A stretch of 64,000 nt of DNA from Siphonodentalium dalli (GCA_032622095.1 CP136066.1:226614961-226678960), one strand, 5' to 3'. Shown: positions 35,101-41,537, numbered from the stretch's first letter. Notes: generated from the letters alone by a model not told the origin. Numbers and translations are program-made.

Positions 35101-36739
35101 GACCACATTGTGATAGTTACAGTTATGCCCTGTGCCAATGCATTCTCTTATATATGCGAGTCGACCATAGGTCGCCTCGCATATATAAGAGAATGCATTG
35201 GCCTAAAAAAAATCTTTTTTAAACACTTTTTACCATTTTTTCTTACATTCTTTAACAATTTTATAATTTTTAATGTGTTAAGCCAATGCATTCTCTTATA
35301 TATGCGAGGCGACCTATGGTCGACTCGCATATATAAGAGAATGCATTGGCACAGGGCCGTTCTGTTGGGTAAAGGGTTAACTCATTAGGAGTAATTTCCT
35401 AAATGTCTACATTCTACTGTTGGCATAAAATAAAATCTTGTTTTTGTGGGGTACGTTCTAAAACCATTTTCAAAATTCCATTAAACCGCTCCAGGATCCA
35501 GATTTCACCTCAAAACCCATGTCATTAGAACGAGGAGCAATTTGTCTGCGAGAAATTAGGACCTTGGTCATCATATTTAGCCTCGAATCTTCTTTAAAAT
35601 GACTAGCAGACACCCTCCCCTTTATTTTGACATCCATACATTTATGTACCGCCTTCATTATGGTTGTAAGCCATTATTTAATTCACTGTACTTATGTTGA
35701 CAAACAGAAAGGCTGTATGGTCCATAAGCCACAGTCGACGTAAACATCTCCGTAATAATTATAATATTACGTCGACACGAATTCATGTAAAAACCCATTT
35801 CCAGAACAATGGGCTTCCCCCAATATCGTGACGTCATACTGATGTCGCAGACATTCCAAATAAGGAATAATTTATGCGCGTCAATATTGCCGACAACACT
35901 TGAAATTGTTCAGATTTCAACTCTGAAATAACTGTCTCTTTCAAGATAGAGGAAACACACTTCAATAACACATCGTTTCGGTCTTTGTCCACTGTAACAC
36001 TCATTTTCCTATTGTGATGAGATTATTAAAAGCGTCGAAAACGAGTTTTACTGATGAATAAATGTCTTAAATTTAGATCAATATACACACGTGTTTTTGA
36101 TGACACCTGAGCTATTTTTATGGGACACGCGCAGCTGTTATCGGTTATCCAATCGGGGTTAGTGGTTTCTGGTACCGCTTCCAATCAAATCAAGGAATTT
36201 CCTGGTATATCCCCAAGTCTGGAAATAGCTTTCCGGCCAGTCCTGTTCGACTCAGATGAATTTATATGATATACTGAGTCGAAATTTATGTCGACTGCAT
36301 CAGCCAGTGCTCCATTCTGACTTATTATTCTGGAGAGCTAGGTGTGATTTTCGTTGACCCTGGCAGATGTTGCGATCCCGCGCGGCCACAGTACAAAACG
36401 AAAATGACTTGTACTCTGGCTTCCCAACCAAGACACTTCAAACTTGGTCAGGCAGCCAATGTGTCGCTCTGTGGATAAACAATCAAGCGATTTAGGTCGC
36501 AAGGCCAGCTATGTTTAAACCCGTCATTCATTAGCAAATTTTGATCAACTTGTACTGTGTGGACCAAAATAAACCAATTCATGTTCTGATCAATTTCCAC
36601 AGGATTGCTGGATGATGATGTTGTGGAATTCAGTCAAGAGAGGAACATATCAATGAGAGTGAAAGCTACATCAAATGGAAACATTAAGTATGCGTTACTC
36701 GACACGGACGAGGAGGATGACGGAGGCACACTAAACTGA
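7613..36739 (+). CDS. TMEM145-like: TMEM145/GPR180-family seven-transmembrane protein, five exons
   Basis: Joined exons 7613-8100, 17121-17676, 21686-21941, 30325-30450 and 36603-36739 encode 520 residues. All introns are GT-AG and the phases fit at every junction (2, 0, 1, 1). The ATG at 7613 has a strong context (A at -3, G at +4) and opens a signal peptide. The ectodomain (about 25-225) has cysteines at 97, 113, 131, 137, 172 and 184 and N-glycosylation sites GNIT, GNRT and INET. Seven helices lie near 229-249, 255-276, 291-313, 327-347, 363-382, 399-419 and 437-453. Family signatures include RFWYISLVSC, YDIWMVNG and HLFWPS. The acidic tail ends TDEEDDGGTLN. The family (intimal thickness receptor-like domain) is clear. 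TMEM145 fits better than GPR180 by length; ligand and signalling are not known from sequence. Confidence 0.93.
8101..8960. other. intron 1, first part
   Basis: AT-rich intron without a recognised element, apart from a 24-base poly(C) run at 8815-8838. Confidence 0.5.
8961..9640 (-). pseudogene. decayed unidentified coding sequence
   Basis: Minus-strand reading shows coding-like blocks in several frames: an upstream block with TELLASFEKTRDAVHDEL (9637-9407), a lysine-rich block QWDNVKSILKPEKRGER, a coiled-coil-like block FEEKNERLSEQQ with two in-frame stops, and an 85-codon frame (9218-8961) with PVIAYKEPNGILESKNHN. Order and orientation are consistent, so one broken gene or retroelement ORF inside TMEM145-like intron 1 is plausible. 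I do not recognise the family, and chance frames in AT-rich DNA remain possible. Confidence 0.35.
9953..10052. repeat. dispersed repeat, copy 1
   Basis: Shares CTCTGAGCTTTGATGGGTGG, a CAAATATTTTT segment and CCCGAAGCCAAA.AAATAGTAA with 30166-30265, in the same orientation. Both copies lie in introns of the TMEM145-like gene. Family unknown. Confidence 0.7.
10053..11020. other. intron 1, G-rich low-complexity stretch
   Basis: Contains G runs at about 10563-10572 and 10683-10700 and a short duplication of GGACAAAAATTACAGGATAC-like sequence (near 10575 and 10703). The many overlapping frames here have no recognisable domains. Confidence 0.4.
11021..11163. repeat. palindromic foldback element
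   Basis: CGTGTTTTGAGTGAATACCG at the left is the inverse of the right end. The inner arms TGGTCACAGTGAGAT and TGGAATCATCAC also pair. About 142 bp, probably a MITE; no target duplication identified. Confidence 0.75.
11164..12120. other. intron 1, no feature recognised
   Basis: AT-rich sequence with no exon-like frame, RNA or element end that I can support. Confidence 0.4.
12123..12259. mobile_element. family A foldback MITE (short form)
   Basis: Starts CAGTAATGCCCTAAGTAATC, ends with its inverse, and TA lies on each side. The arms contain CACAGCAGAATTATGGGTAA. The loop is only a few bases, making an almost perfect 137-bp palindrome. TA target and CAGT ends suggest the Tc1/mariner superfamily. 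Confidence 0.85.
12524..12619. mobile_element. family A MITE, right half, interrupted
   Basis: GAGAGCTTTCCGATGAATGG to GCTGTGGTTATGGAGTTGAT is the right arm of family A. The expected end AGGGCATTACTG is missing here but sits at 14295-14306, beyond the element at 12620-14293. The left half is absent. Confidence 0.8.
12620..14293. mobile_element. 1.67-kb TA-flanked DNA element nested in family A
   Basis: The ends are inverted copies of CTCTCAGGTGCCAAATAAA, continuing for about 24 bp with one mismatch. TA lies on both sides (12618-12619 and 14294-14295). Removing the element with one TA rejoins a family A arm to its end, so the borders are exact. Near both ends there are same-strand repeats of CACATTTATTGTG-type sequence. 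No transposase is visible, so it is non-autonomous; the superfamily is uncertain. Confidence 0.85.
14296..14306. mobile_element. terminal piece of the interrupted family A MITE
   Basis: GGGCATTACTG followed by TA: the missing end of the copy at 12524-12619. Confidence 0.75.
14445..14580. mobile_element. family A MITE, right-half fragment
   Basis: Contains GAGAGCTTTCCGATGAATGG, AATCCTGAAAATTTACTCAT and ends GGGCATTACTG with TG instead of TA after it. A family B-like scrap (CAGCAGAATGAGATTCC) lies just before it. Confidence 0.7.
14662..14878. mobile_element. family A foldback MITE
   Basis: TA-flanked, starts CAGTAATGCCCTAAATAA and ends CATTACTG. The loop is GTGAGACAACAGAGTTGTGA, as in the copy at 19356-19584. 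217 bp. Confidence 0.85.
15250..15515. mobile_element. family D (TTAA-type) MITE, diverged copy
   Basis: Carries the paired hairpin module (CAGTGCATTCTCTTATATAT ... AAATATAAGAGAATACACTG), the spacer CTAACAATATTTACCTTGAC, and the right end CGTCGTGAAAGGATTAAC. The left end is not clear. Confidence 0.6.
15729..16160. repeat. GGGGTATAC repeat
   Basis: Starts with an inverted ACCCCCCA...TGGGGGGTATAC, has two diverged units of about 170 bp with CATGGGAACCTGTGCACCTG and AGTTATCCCCC...TTTCGACTTAGA, and ends GGGGGTATACCTCAGTCCCA. Related units are at 45025-45540. Non-coding repeat of unknown class. Confidence 0.65.
16229..16328 (+). other. duplicated start of TMEM145-like exon 2, possible alternative terminal exon
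   Basis: After an acceptor (TTCAACAG, 16221-16228) the sequence repeats the first part of exon 2 in the same phase. It encodes FWYINLVSCKRYIINDSESK and 12 more residues, then TAA at 16326. Of the first 20 residues 15 match true exon 2 and the other five are conservative; most base changes are silent or conservative. The stop overlaps an AATAAA (16324-16329). Splicing exon 1 to it would give a 195-residue secreted ectodomain with no membrane helix. It could equally be a dead partial exon duplication. Confidence 0.6.
16400..16552. mobile_element. TTAA-type MITE fragment, third family
   Basis: Matches the right part of the element at 22172-22616: AAAATTGTTAAAGAATA, AATTATTAAAATTGTAAAAA, then the hairpin GCCAATGCATTCTCTTGAGG ... 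AAGAGAATGCATTGGCACAG. The ends are lost. Confidence 0.6.
16658..17053. mobile_element. family C (piggyBac-like) MITE
   Basis: TTAA on both sides. Left end ACCTTTAACCAACAAA (diverged), right end TGTTGGGTAAAGGG. It contains two hairpin modules of about 70 bp (GCCAATGCATTCTCTTATAT ... TATAAGAGAATGCATTGGC) with an A/T-rich spacer. It ends 67 bp before TMEM145-like exon 2. Confidence 0.88.
17121..17676 (+). CDS. TMEM145-like: TMEM145-like exon 2
   Basis: Completes Arg163 and encodes residues 164-348: the end of the ectodomain and helices 1-4. The acceptor is TTTTACAG, the donor ATT/GTAAGT. It contains RFWYISLVSC and YDIWMVNGDP. A family A MITE begins only 14 bp after the exon. Confidence 0.95.
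17691..17903. mobile_element. family A foldback MITE
   Basis: TA-flanked, CAGTAATGCTCTAATTAATC to GAGCATTACTG, with tip CTCTCACCGAGAG. 213-bp near-perfect palindrome beside the exon 2 donor site. Confidence 0.88.
18055..18448. mobile_element. family A MITE interrupted by family B
   Basis: CAGTAATGCTCTAAATAATC to CATTACTG with TA on both sides. Its uninterrupted counterpart is 19735-19866. The family B element at 18130-18383 lies inside. Confidence 0.88.
18130..18383. mobile_element. family B (hAT-like) MITE with exact borders
   Basis: Flanked by TATGGCTT at 18122-18129 and 18384-18391, an 8-bp target duplication; the matching site in copy 2 of the segmental duplication has one TATGGCTT and no element. 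Inverted ends start CAAGTCTTGAAATAG and CAAGCCTTGAAATAG. Two palindromic modules (AGAATGAGGTCCCCAGAGGG...) lie inside. An 8-bp duplication and CA-G ends suit hAT. 254 bp, no coding capacity. Confidence 0.92.
18500..18840. mobile_element. family D MITE, copy in duplication copy 1
   Basis: Starts GGAGCTTCCTGAAATTTTGC (the family D end read inward), has both hairpin modules, and ends CCCGTCATGAAACGGTTA. The TTAA at the ends is degraded. Confidence 0.7.
18871..19031. mobile_element. family A MITE, asymmetric
   Basis: TA-flanked CAGTATTGCTCTAATTAATC to GAGCATTACTG. The right arm lacks the GGAAAGCTCTC to AAATCC segment, so the palindrome is incomplete. Confidence 0.8.
19356..19584. mobile_element. 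family A foldback MITE
   Basis: TA-flanked, 229 bp; the loop includes GTGAGACAACAGAGTTGTGA. Marks the start of duplication copy 2. Confidence 0.88.
19735..19866. mobile_element. family A MITE, empty-site counterpart
   Basis: Same copy as 18055-18448 but without the family B insertion. TA-flanked; the first base after CC differs (CCGTAATGC). Confidence 0.85.
19918..20270. mobile_element. family D MITE, copy in duplication copy 2
   Basis: Counterpart of 18500-18840 with an additional short duplication of AACCCGTCATG near 20109-20130. Confidence 0.7.
20298..20459. mobile_element. family A MITE, asymmetric, duplicate copy
   Basis: Counterpart of 18871-19031 with the same missing segment in the right arm. 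Confidence 0.8.
20784..21012. mobile_element. family A foldback MITE between 43-bp direct repeats
   Basis: TA-flanked. The loop is inverted relative to 19356-19584 (CACAACTCTGTTGTCTCACT). The sequence TTCAATCTTCAGTTTTGTCT through AAAAAAGATA lies on both sides (20741-20783 and 21015-21057), which marks a duplication junction. Confidence 0.85.
21209..21617. mobile_element. family B composite MITE
   Basis: Left palindromic module (21211-21302), spacer with GGAGACATGGCC and GTGCACCCATTGGGAACCTC, then right module (21523-21615). Outer ends are degraded. It ends about 70 bp before exon 3. Confidence 0.8.
21686..21941 (+). CDS. TMEM145-like: TMEM145-like exon 3
   Basis: Encodes residues 349-433 plus one base: an extracellular loop (TEIDVISNIDEWHTW), helices 5 and 6, and the conserved SALWKYKTVL. 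Acceptor TTCTTCCAG, donor TTAA/GTAAGT. Confidence 0.94.
22172..22616. mobile_element. third TTAA-type MITE family
   Basis: TTAA at 22168-22171 and 22617-22620. Ends CCCTTTCAGTGCCAGGAGCC and CCTGGCACTGAAAGGG are inverted. It has a long poly(T) run (22240-22260) and one hairpin module (GCCAATGCATTCTCTTATAT, 22503-22568) shared with families C and D, but otherwise a different interior. Confidence 0.85.
22667..22808. repeat. foldback element
   Basis: TTAATGGATGTTGATTT pairs with AAATCAACATCCATT, and GGATGCAAGTTGGTCT pairs with AGACCAACTTGCATCC. About 140 bp in intron 3. Confidence 0.75.
23138..23400 (+). repeat. 46-bp tandem array of tRNA 5'-half-like units
   Basis: Five to six diverged units with spacings 46, 45, 47, 45-46 and 47 bp. 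Each has a CCCGRTG start, CNCAGTNNGTAAGGTGCATG and ATGGAGG. The middle resembles the D-arm/A-box region of a tRNA gene. Spacing is not a multiple of three, so the 119-codon frame across it (23175-23534) is not a true protein repeat. No B box or complete tRNA is seen. Confidence 0.55.
23655..23845. mobile_element. family B MITE, diverged
   Basis: CATAATGAGATTTCCCAGAG and GGTCCCCAGAGGATGAATTT modules, ending CCTCATTCTGCAAATTTCAG and ACACACT. Strongly diverged. Confidence 0.65.
24130..24655. repeat. two units of a GTCAAGGTCA/ACAGACAAACAAACAG repeat
   Basis: Both units end with CAGTTTTCCCGGCCATAGCT, AACAGACAAACAAACAGA and AAAATATATATTAGAT (near 24293-24356 and 24589-24653). This is the 3'-end style of a widespread class of invertebrate repeats. 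The first unit also has TGACCTTGAATTGACC. Confidence 0.7.
24905..25285. mobile_element. family C (piggyBac-like) MITE
   Basis: TTAA before and TTAT after. Ends CCCTTTACCCAACAAACC and TGTTGGGTAAAGGG; two hairpin modules inside. Confidence 0.88.
25492..25887. mobile_element. family C MITE, opposite orientation
   Basis: TTAA on both sides, ends CCCTTTACCCAACAGAAC and TTCTGTTGGGTAAAGGG. Two hairpin modules. It abuts the 25-bp array at its right. Confidence 0.9.
25893..26509. repeat. 25-bp minisatellite, about 25 copies
   Basis: Unit GATATTTGGTATATGGGTATG plus TATG. Few variants (GTTATTTGG, GATATCTGG) and one short unit near 26251-26300. All three plus-strand frames stay open because the unit has no stop and 25 is not divisible by three; the WYMGMYGYLVYGYVWIFGI-type translations are artefacts. 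Confidence 0.97.
26690..26900. repeat. ancestral-type copy of the 31-bp array's parent repeat
   Basis: Contains TTGCATAAGGGTCGGACTCT, AATCGCCAAAAATGTTGATG and AGAAGGGGTAAAAAGTCACC. Read on the minus strand this matches 46220-46300, where one part has expanded to the 31-bp array. Here it is single copy. Confidence 0.7.
26901..27767. other. intron 3, no gene recognised
   Basis: AT-rich. The only structure is a short hairpin CTAATGTAATTATATCGGATAATTACATTAG-like at 27383-27413 and a few chance frames. Confidence 0.4.
27770..27901. mobile_element. short MITE with 33-bp inverted ends
   Basis: Left end ACCACAGGAGTGTGGAACTT and right end (inverted) ACCACAGGAGCTTGGAACTT; the similarity continues to about 33 bp. 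Target duplication not clear. Confidence 0.7.
28010..28480. repeat. diverged tandem array, about 130-bp period
   Basis: Four diverged units with CAGTGTAGCGATATGTTACA, AGTGTTACGAAGCGTTA, GATTTCTGAGATCCACAGAG and AAAGTCCC. A poly(C) run (28254-28271) and a GA microsatellite (28493-28514) interrupt it. The 287-bp duplication at 28771-29345 contains related units. Confidence 0.7.
28539..28700 (-). pseudogene. 5S rRNA-like sequence (5S-derived SINE or pseudogene)
   Basis: On the minus strand the sequence reads AGTTAAGCAACGTCGGGCGC, then GGTTATTCCATGGATGTGTG and ACCGGCTTGGGATTCCGGGT, matching in order the 5S rRNA internal promoter (A box, intermediate element, C box) and 3' part. The 5' part (near 28700-28650) is only weakly similar. 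It is too diverged for a functional 5S gene. SINE3-type elements have 5S heads, so a SINE is possible, but no tail was found. Confidence 0.6.
28771..29345. repeat. 287-bp tandem duplication
   Basis: 28771-29057 and 29058-29345 are almost identical (one added T and one A/G change seen). Each holds a frame MSAPDRTAYCTTTTYLDKCC which has no recognised domain. Confidence 0.93.
29886..30040. repeat. 155-bp near-perfect palindrome
   Basis: Arms of about 70 bp (TAAGGAATAATCTCGGTTTC inward to GATTTATA) around the tip ATCGCTTCGCGAT, with one small bulge. Probable foldback MITE in intron 3, 285 bp before exon 4. Confidence 0.85.
30166..30265. repeat. dispersed repeat, copy 2
   Basis: Second copy of the repeat at 9953-10052, same orientation; it ends about 60 bp before exon 4. 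Confidence 0.7.
30325..30450 (+). CDS. TMEM145-like: TMEM145-like exon 4
   Basis: Completes Thr434 and encodes residues 435-475: helix 7 (AADFLAALVIIHLFWPS) and the start of the tail. Acceptor TTCACAG, donor ACAG/GTAAAT. Confidence 0.93.
30519..30804. mobile_element. family A MITE with an internal triplication
   Basis: Starts CAGTAATGCCCTAATCAACT; the segment CTAAATAATCGACTCCTTA plus CATCAGAATTATG occurs three times at the left arm. The right arm ends GGCATTACAG, a changed end. Confidence 0.78.
31078..31100. repeat. left single unit of the 29-bp array
   Basis: ATATAGGAGTGATGTA directly left of the large element matches the unit repeated at 34779-34909. Confidence 0.65.
31101..34778. mobile_element. 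3.68-kb TA-flanked non-autonomous DNA transposon
   Basis: Ends CAGACCTTCTCAAAATAA and TTACTTTTGAGAAGGTCTG are inverted and flanked by TA. Both subterminal regions are packed with AACGCGGTCGTAACG-type CpG-rich repeats in both orientations. The interior has an older direct duplication: 31330-31720 resembles 33480-33830, and 32220-32400 resembles 34150-34320 and 32520-32620. No transposase frame is seen. The superfamily is not clear. Confidence 0.85.
34779..34909. repeat. 29-bp tandem repeat
   Basis: Four and a half copies of TATCCATGATATTTAATATA plus GGAGTGATG. The large element at 31101-34778 sits inside this array. Confidence 0.9.
34985..35376. mobile_element. family C (piggyBac-like) MITE
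   Basis: TTAA on both sides, ends CCCTTTACCCAACAAACC and TGTTGGGTAAAGGG; two hairpin modules. Very close to 24905-25285 and 38600-39024. Confidence 0.92.
35377..36602. other. intron 4, distal part
   Basis: 35462-35560 resembles 1400-1480 next to the Costars exon copy. A short inverted GTCGACGTAA...TTACGTCGAC lies at 35735-35778. Nothing else is recognised. Confidence 0.45.
36603..36739 (+). CDS. TMEM145-like: TMEM145-like exon 5 (terminal)
   Basis: Completes Gly476 and encodes residues 477-520, a hydrophilic cytoplasmic tail ending in an acidic patch, stop TGA 36737-36739. Acceptor TTTCCACAG. No clear polyadenylation signal before the family B element at 36786. Confidence 0.85.
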
Positions 36740-36785
36740 GTTGTTGTCATGGTAACTGTTAAGCAGGCCTAAAATATGATGCTGG

Positions 36786-37140
36786 ACATTTGCAGAATGA
36801 GGTCTCCAGAGGGTGCATTTGGTGACGCTATCCCACACAGTGGGCTAGCGTCATTCTGCATATCCTCATTTGCTATAAGAGACCATGACACAGATTTAAG
36901 TTCCCAGATGGTGAAGATGGTGATTTGCCCCCATTGGGCACCTCTGTTAAACATTGTGTGTCTGCCAATTTATGGATATAGGGAAACTAAACACTTAAAA
37001 AGAAACTTTCTCAAGAAACTAAAAAATATTCCGGAGAAGATGAGACTTAAGCAGAATGAGGTCCCCAGAGGGTGAATTTAGTGATGCTAGCATTGCTGTG
37101 TGTGACTATATTCACCATCTGGGGACCTTATTTTGCTTAT
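36786..37140. mobile_element. family B composite MITE
   Basis: Left module at 36794-36868 (shortened on its right arm), spacer with TAAGAGACCATGACACAGAT, right module 37050-37136. Confidence 0.75.
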
Positions 37141-37196
37141 GTCCCACACCATATTTGAAGCCTGCTGATAAGTGTTCATTACTGAAAACCAAGAAG

Positions 37197-37652
37197 ATAA
37201 GTCTGAAAATAGTGTGTCTGTCCTTTGCATGACAGAATGAGGTCCACAGAGGGTGAATTTAGTGATGCCATCCCGCACGGCAGGCTAGCATCACCAAATT
37301 CACCCTCTGGGAACCTCATTCGGCTTAAACCACAACTGCTATGGGAGACCTAGGATCAAATTGAAGTTCCCCAAATTGAAGTTGGTGATATTCACCCATT
37401 ATCATCTCGATTACGTAATTTATCTTCTGCAAATTAGGGGATATATAAACTCCACATAAGGGAAAAAGTAACTAAAAACAATGTTAATTTGAAACTATAG
37501 ATACTCCCAGAAGATGAGGCCTAAGCAGAATGACATCCCCAGAGGATGAATTTAGTGATGCTAGCCTGCTGTAGCAGGATAGCATCACTAAATTCACACT
37601 CTGGTGACCTCATTCTGCAAATGACAGACACACTATTTCCTGACTTGAGGCC
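37197..37652. mobile_element. family B composite MITE
   Basis: Starts GAAAATAGTGTGTCTGTCC; modules at 37224-37324 and 37526-37620; the spacer holds GAAGTTGGTGATATTCACCC; ends GCAAATGACAGACACACTAT and TTCCTGACTTG. The best-preserved full-length composite. Confidence 0.82.
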
Positions 37653-37895
37653 AGAGCTGCCTGATCTGAGATCTACTATTTATCTATACATGCAGAAGAG
37701 CAATGGGGCGGTATTCGGTTGAAAAACAGCATCATCCCAACCGATATCCCAAGCTGTTGTGGGATGAGAGGACTTGGTCCAGTCTAGCTATGGTACATGT
37801 AACTATGGTAACTGAAGTATGCTTCCGTGCCAGGAATATGGCAGCAAGAAGTCTCACATTGAAGTGAGCATTCATCGCTTTCTTCACCTATTTAA

Positions 37896-38145
37896 CCCTT
37901 CCATGACTCGAGCTGAAATTTTGCGAAAACCCTGTGCCAGTGCATTCTCTTATATATGCAAGTCTCCCACAGTGAGCCTTGAATATATAAGAGAATGCAT
38001 TGGCCTAACAATATGTACCTTGTCCTTGTAAGCCAGTGCATTCTCTGATATATGCGAGGCTGACCCTATGGGAGACTCATATATTAGAGAATGCACTGGC
38101 AGAGGATCTTTAATGCTGCACCAGCTCCCATCATGAAAGTGATAT
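37896..38145. mobile_element. family D (TTAA-type) MITE
   Basis: TTAA before CCCTTCCATGACTCGAGCTG; two hairpin modules (37938-38005 and 38032-38100); right end GCTCCCATCATGAAAGTGAT, slightly diverged. Confidence 0.8.
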
Positions 38146-38599
38146 TTGGCTCAGCTAAAAAAGATGCTGTAGCAAATGAGCAGGTCTATCAATTTTTGCT
38201 AGCGCACTATAAACCCCATCCCCATATAAATATAGCTCACCATGAATCTCGTCCCCATACAAATATGACTATTGTGAATACATAAGTATTCAAGTCACCA
38301 TTTTTCGAGGTTGTGACTTTGAACTCCAAAATCTCATCAAATACAATTATGTTTGAAATTTATTTTTTGCAGTATCCTAGATGTTGGGACAGCTTATATA
38401 TTCTAATCTTCTTATCTTTGGACGATATTGAAAAAAATTACTGTTGAAATTGCCAAGCGTGAAATCTTACTGCCATTTTCAAGCAAATTGTTACGTTGGT
38501 TCCTGGCCCTGTACATAAGACTTGGAGGATAGAACTGTCTACACCAGCTGATTAGCAAGAATTTGCCTAAAATATTGCCAGAACTGTTATCTCGGTTAA

Positions 38600-39024
38600 C
38601 CCTTTACCCAACAAACCGGCCAAAACCGGCCAAATAAAGATTCAACAGCCTAAAATATCTTCGGTCTGTCTCAATAGAACCATACAAATATGGATATCAT
38701 TGGAACCGGCTCCTTGACCACATTGTGATAGTTACAGTTATGCCCTGTGCCAATGCATTCTCTTATATATGCGAGTCGACCATAGGTCGCCTCGCATATA
38801 TAAGAGAATGCATTGGCCTAAAAAAAATCTTTTTTTAACACTTTTTACCATTTTTTCTTACATTCTTTAACAATTTTATAATTTTGAATGTGTTAAGCCA
38901 ATGCATTCTCTTATATATGCGAGTCGACCATAGGTCGCCTCGCATATATAAGAGAATGCATTGGCTTAACACATTCAAAATTATAAAAGGGCCCTTTCAC
39001 AGGGCCCTTCTGTTGGGTAAAGGG
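38600..39024. mobile_element. family C MITE with an inverted second hairpin
   Basis: TTAA on both sides, ends as in other copies. The second hairpin (38897-38965) reads GAGTCGACCATAGGTCGCC instead of the usual opposite orientation, and is followed by CTTAACACATTCAAAATTAT, an inverted copy of the spacer. Confidence 0.9.
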
Positions 39025-39081
39025 TTAAAAGGTCAGGGATCCTTATAGTGGCACATGTATAAACTTCATGTTATAAGTTAA

Positions 39082-39335
39082 CCCTTTCATGGTGGGAGCT
39101 GTGTTGGTGCAGCATTAATGATGTGCCAGTGCATTCTCTTATATTTGTGAGTCTCCCGTATGGAGCCTCCCATATATAAGAAAATGCACTGCCTTACAAG
39201 GTCAAGGTAAATATTGTTAGGCCAATGTATTCTCTTATATATGCGAGGCTCCCTGTGGAAGACTCACATATATATAAGAGAATACATTGGCACAGGGGTT
39301 TCGCAAAATTTCAGGAAGCTCCAGTCATGGACGGG
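39082..39335. mobile_element. family D (TTAA-type) MITE
   Basis: TTAA on both sides. Left end CCCTTTCATGGTGGGAGCTG, right end GCTCCAGTCATGGACGGG; two hairpin modules with a GGTCAAGGTAAATATTGTTA spacer. The best-defined family D copy. Confidence 0.87.
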
Positions 39336-39442
39336 TTAAACTGCCCTTAAGGAGCCCCTCAGATGTGAGCAGACGACACTCAGAAATACAAGCTGCCACC
39401 TGTATAGGGCTCCCTACAGAAAGCTCCAGTCATGGAAGGGTT
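39336..39442. mobile_element. family D-related end
   Basis: Ends GAAAGCTCCAGTCATGGAAG GG and TTAA (39420-39442), a solo right end next to the previous copy; interior unrelated. Confidence 0.5.
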
Positions 39443-40680
39443 AATTATATCTTACAGGATAGCACAGATAAAATGAGCTAAGCTCCCTAAACCCGATATG
39501 ACATTATCTCTATTGTTTGGGCCTACATATTAGGCCACTTAAAGTAAATTTCCCATTTCTCAAGCCTGTGTGCATGGACCCAAAACCCTGTGACCTTTTT
39601 ATTTTTCAATCTGCCAGGAAAAGTTTTAATTGGTATGACGTAATGGTGGTACATTTTTTTTATCCAAACACGCAAGGAATTTAGATCGAACATAATTATT
39701 TTCCCAGTTATTTTACTGTAATTGGTAACTATGTTCAAACATGTGTTAAAGATACAGACGGCCTTCATGGCAGGTATAGTTGTTAAAATAGTCACGTCTG
39801 CCAAAAACCCCTTAAACAAAAAAAATATTATATAATAGACAAATAATATACCATTCATAAATATCGCGTACATTGCATATTATTGTCACGTTTGTAAACT
39901 TTGTTATGTAAACAAACACCAAAAACATTACAGAACCATTTGTTTATTGACAAACACTCAGAACTACCGGATCGTCCAAAATGTTCCGTTGTGCAGTGGA
40001 AGGCGAGGATAAAATTATTGGTGCCATCAACAATTGCATTCAAATCACAACAAATTTTATGTTAATCGACCCATTCTACCAGCTGTCAGTTCAAAATCTA
40101 GCTAATCCACGTTACTTCGTGATTGGGAAATGACCAGACAGAAATCGTGCACATAATATAATTGTTCTTGCACAGAGATGAATATTTTTAAGTCCAGTTA
40201 GTATTTTATACTAACCTAACTTATGGTAATACATACCAAATAAGGAATTTATAATGATAGTGAGTGGAAAGTTGTAGATGCACCAAATTAGGGGTTTTAC
40301 AACCAACGTATAATGCACGCGAATCTAAATAAGGAAATGACGCAATATCGTGACTCTGCTTATAAACAATTCATTACGCCTTTTGCGAGAAACTAAACAA
40401 CACTCGATCTGAATTTTCTTTGACACAAAGCGTGTTTTTGTGAATAATATCGCATTCATATCATTATGCTATATTATTATATTCTTGAGGAAATTGTCAA
40501 AATTTGATAAATGTTATTTCTAAATTATAATCTACAACAAAGGCCGCTCGTCCCTTTAACATGTGAAAGCATTGCGAATGTAATCTCAATACAAAATGCA
40601 TCGGTTATACTTGCTTGGGCGATACACATGCTTTTCATAATTTTTGGCATGAGAAATGGGAAATTTAGTTTGCCATTAAG
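39443..40680. other. intergenic stretch, no gene recognised
   Basis: AT-rich; minus-strand frames at 39523-40043 have no recognisable domain. No element ends seen. Confidence 0.4.
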
Positions 40681-40684
40681 CTTA

Positions 40685-40815
40685 ACAGCCCATGAACAAT
40701 GAATAGCTGCATAATTGTTATGTATATTCCCTAAATTAGTTTTGGGTGCCGGTGAGATCAACAGCCCATGAACAATGACTTTCTGCATAATTTTATGTAT
40801 ATTCCCTAAATTACA
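40685..40815. repeat. 75-bp partial tandem duplication
   Basis: ACAGCCCATGAACAATGA and TTATGTATATTCCCTAAATTA occur at 40685-40740 and again at 40760-40815. Confidence 0.8.
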
Positions 40816-41193
40816 GACTCAATATATCCAGTGCTTTATCTGATATAAATGACACTTTTTCACCAAATTTGGCTCGGGAATCTCTTAGACGAGTTCAAAA
40901 ACCAGTGCTGTCCGAATTTATCAGGAGTTATGTCTCCTGGATTCTTTACTGCATGATAACTCAACAAACTTTATCCGATTTTGACCAAAGTTGTTTTGTG
41001 TGTTCTTCTACTCAAGCACACAGTATTCTTATGCCACAATTCAACCACAGCATCTCTGATGGGTACCTCTTGTTATAAAATTAACTTTTGATATAAACAA
41101 GTATGCAATCATATACATACATATAATATTAAAGATACATCACTCTAACCGGGTCAGGCTCATCCTGAATTCAACTATTGCAGTAATATTTAA

Positions 41194-41537
41194 CCCTTTA
41201 CCCAACAAAAGGGCCCTGTGCCAATGCATTCTCTTATATATGCGAGTCGACCATAGGTTGCATTGGCTTCACACATTAAAAATTATAAAATTGTTAAAGA
41301 ATGTAAGAAAAAATGGTAAAAAGTGTTAGGCCAATGCATTCTCTTATATATGCGAGGCGACATATGGTCGACTCGCATATATAAGAGAATGCATTGGCAC
41401 AGGGCATAACTGTAACTATCACAATGTGGTCAAGGAGCCGGTTCCAATGATATCCATATTTGTATGGTTCTATTGAGACAGACCGAAGATATTTTAGGCT
41501 GTTGAAGCTTGTTTTGGCCGGTTTGTTGGGTAAAGAG
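41194..41537. mobile_element. family C MITE, opposite orientation, shortened
   Basis: TTAA on both sides, ends CCCTTTACCCAACAAAAG and TTGTTGGGTAAAGAG. One hairpin has lost its second arm (41222-41266). Confidence 0.88.
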
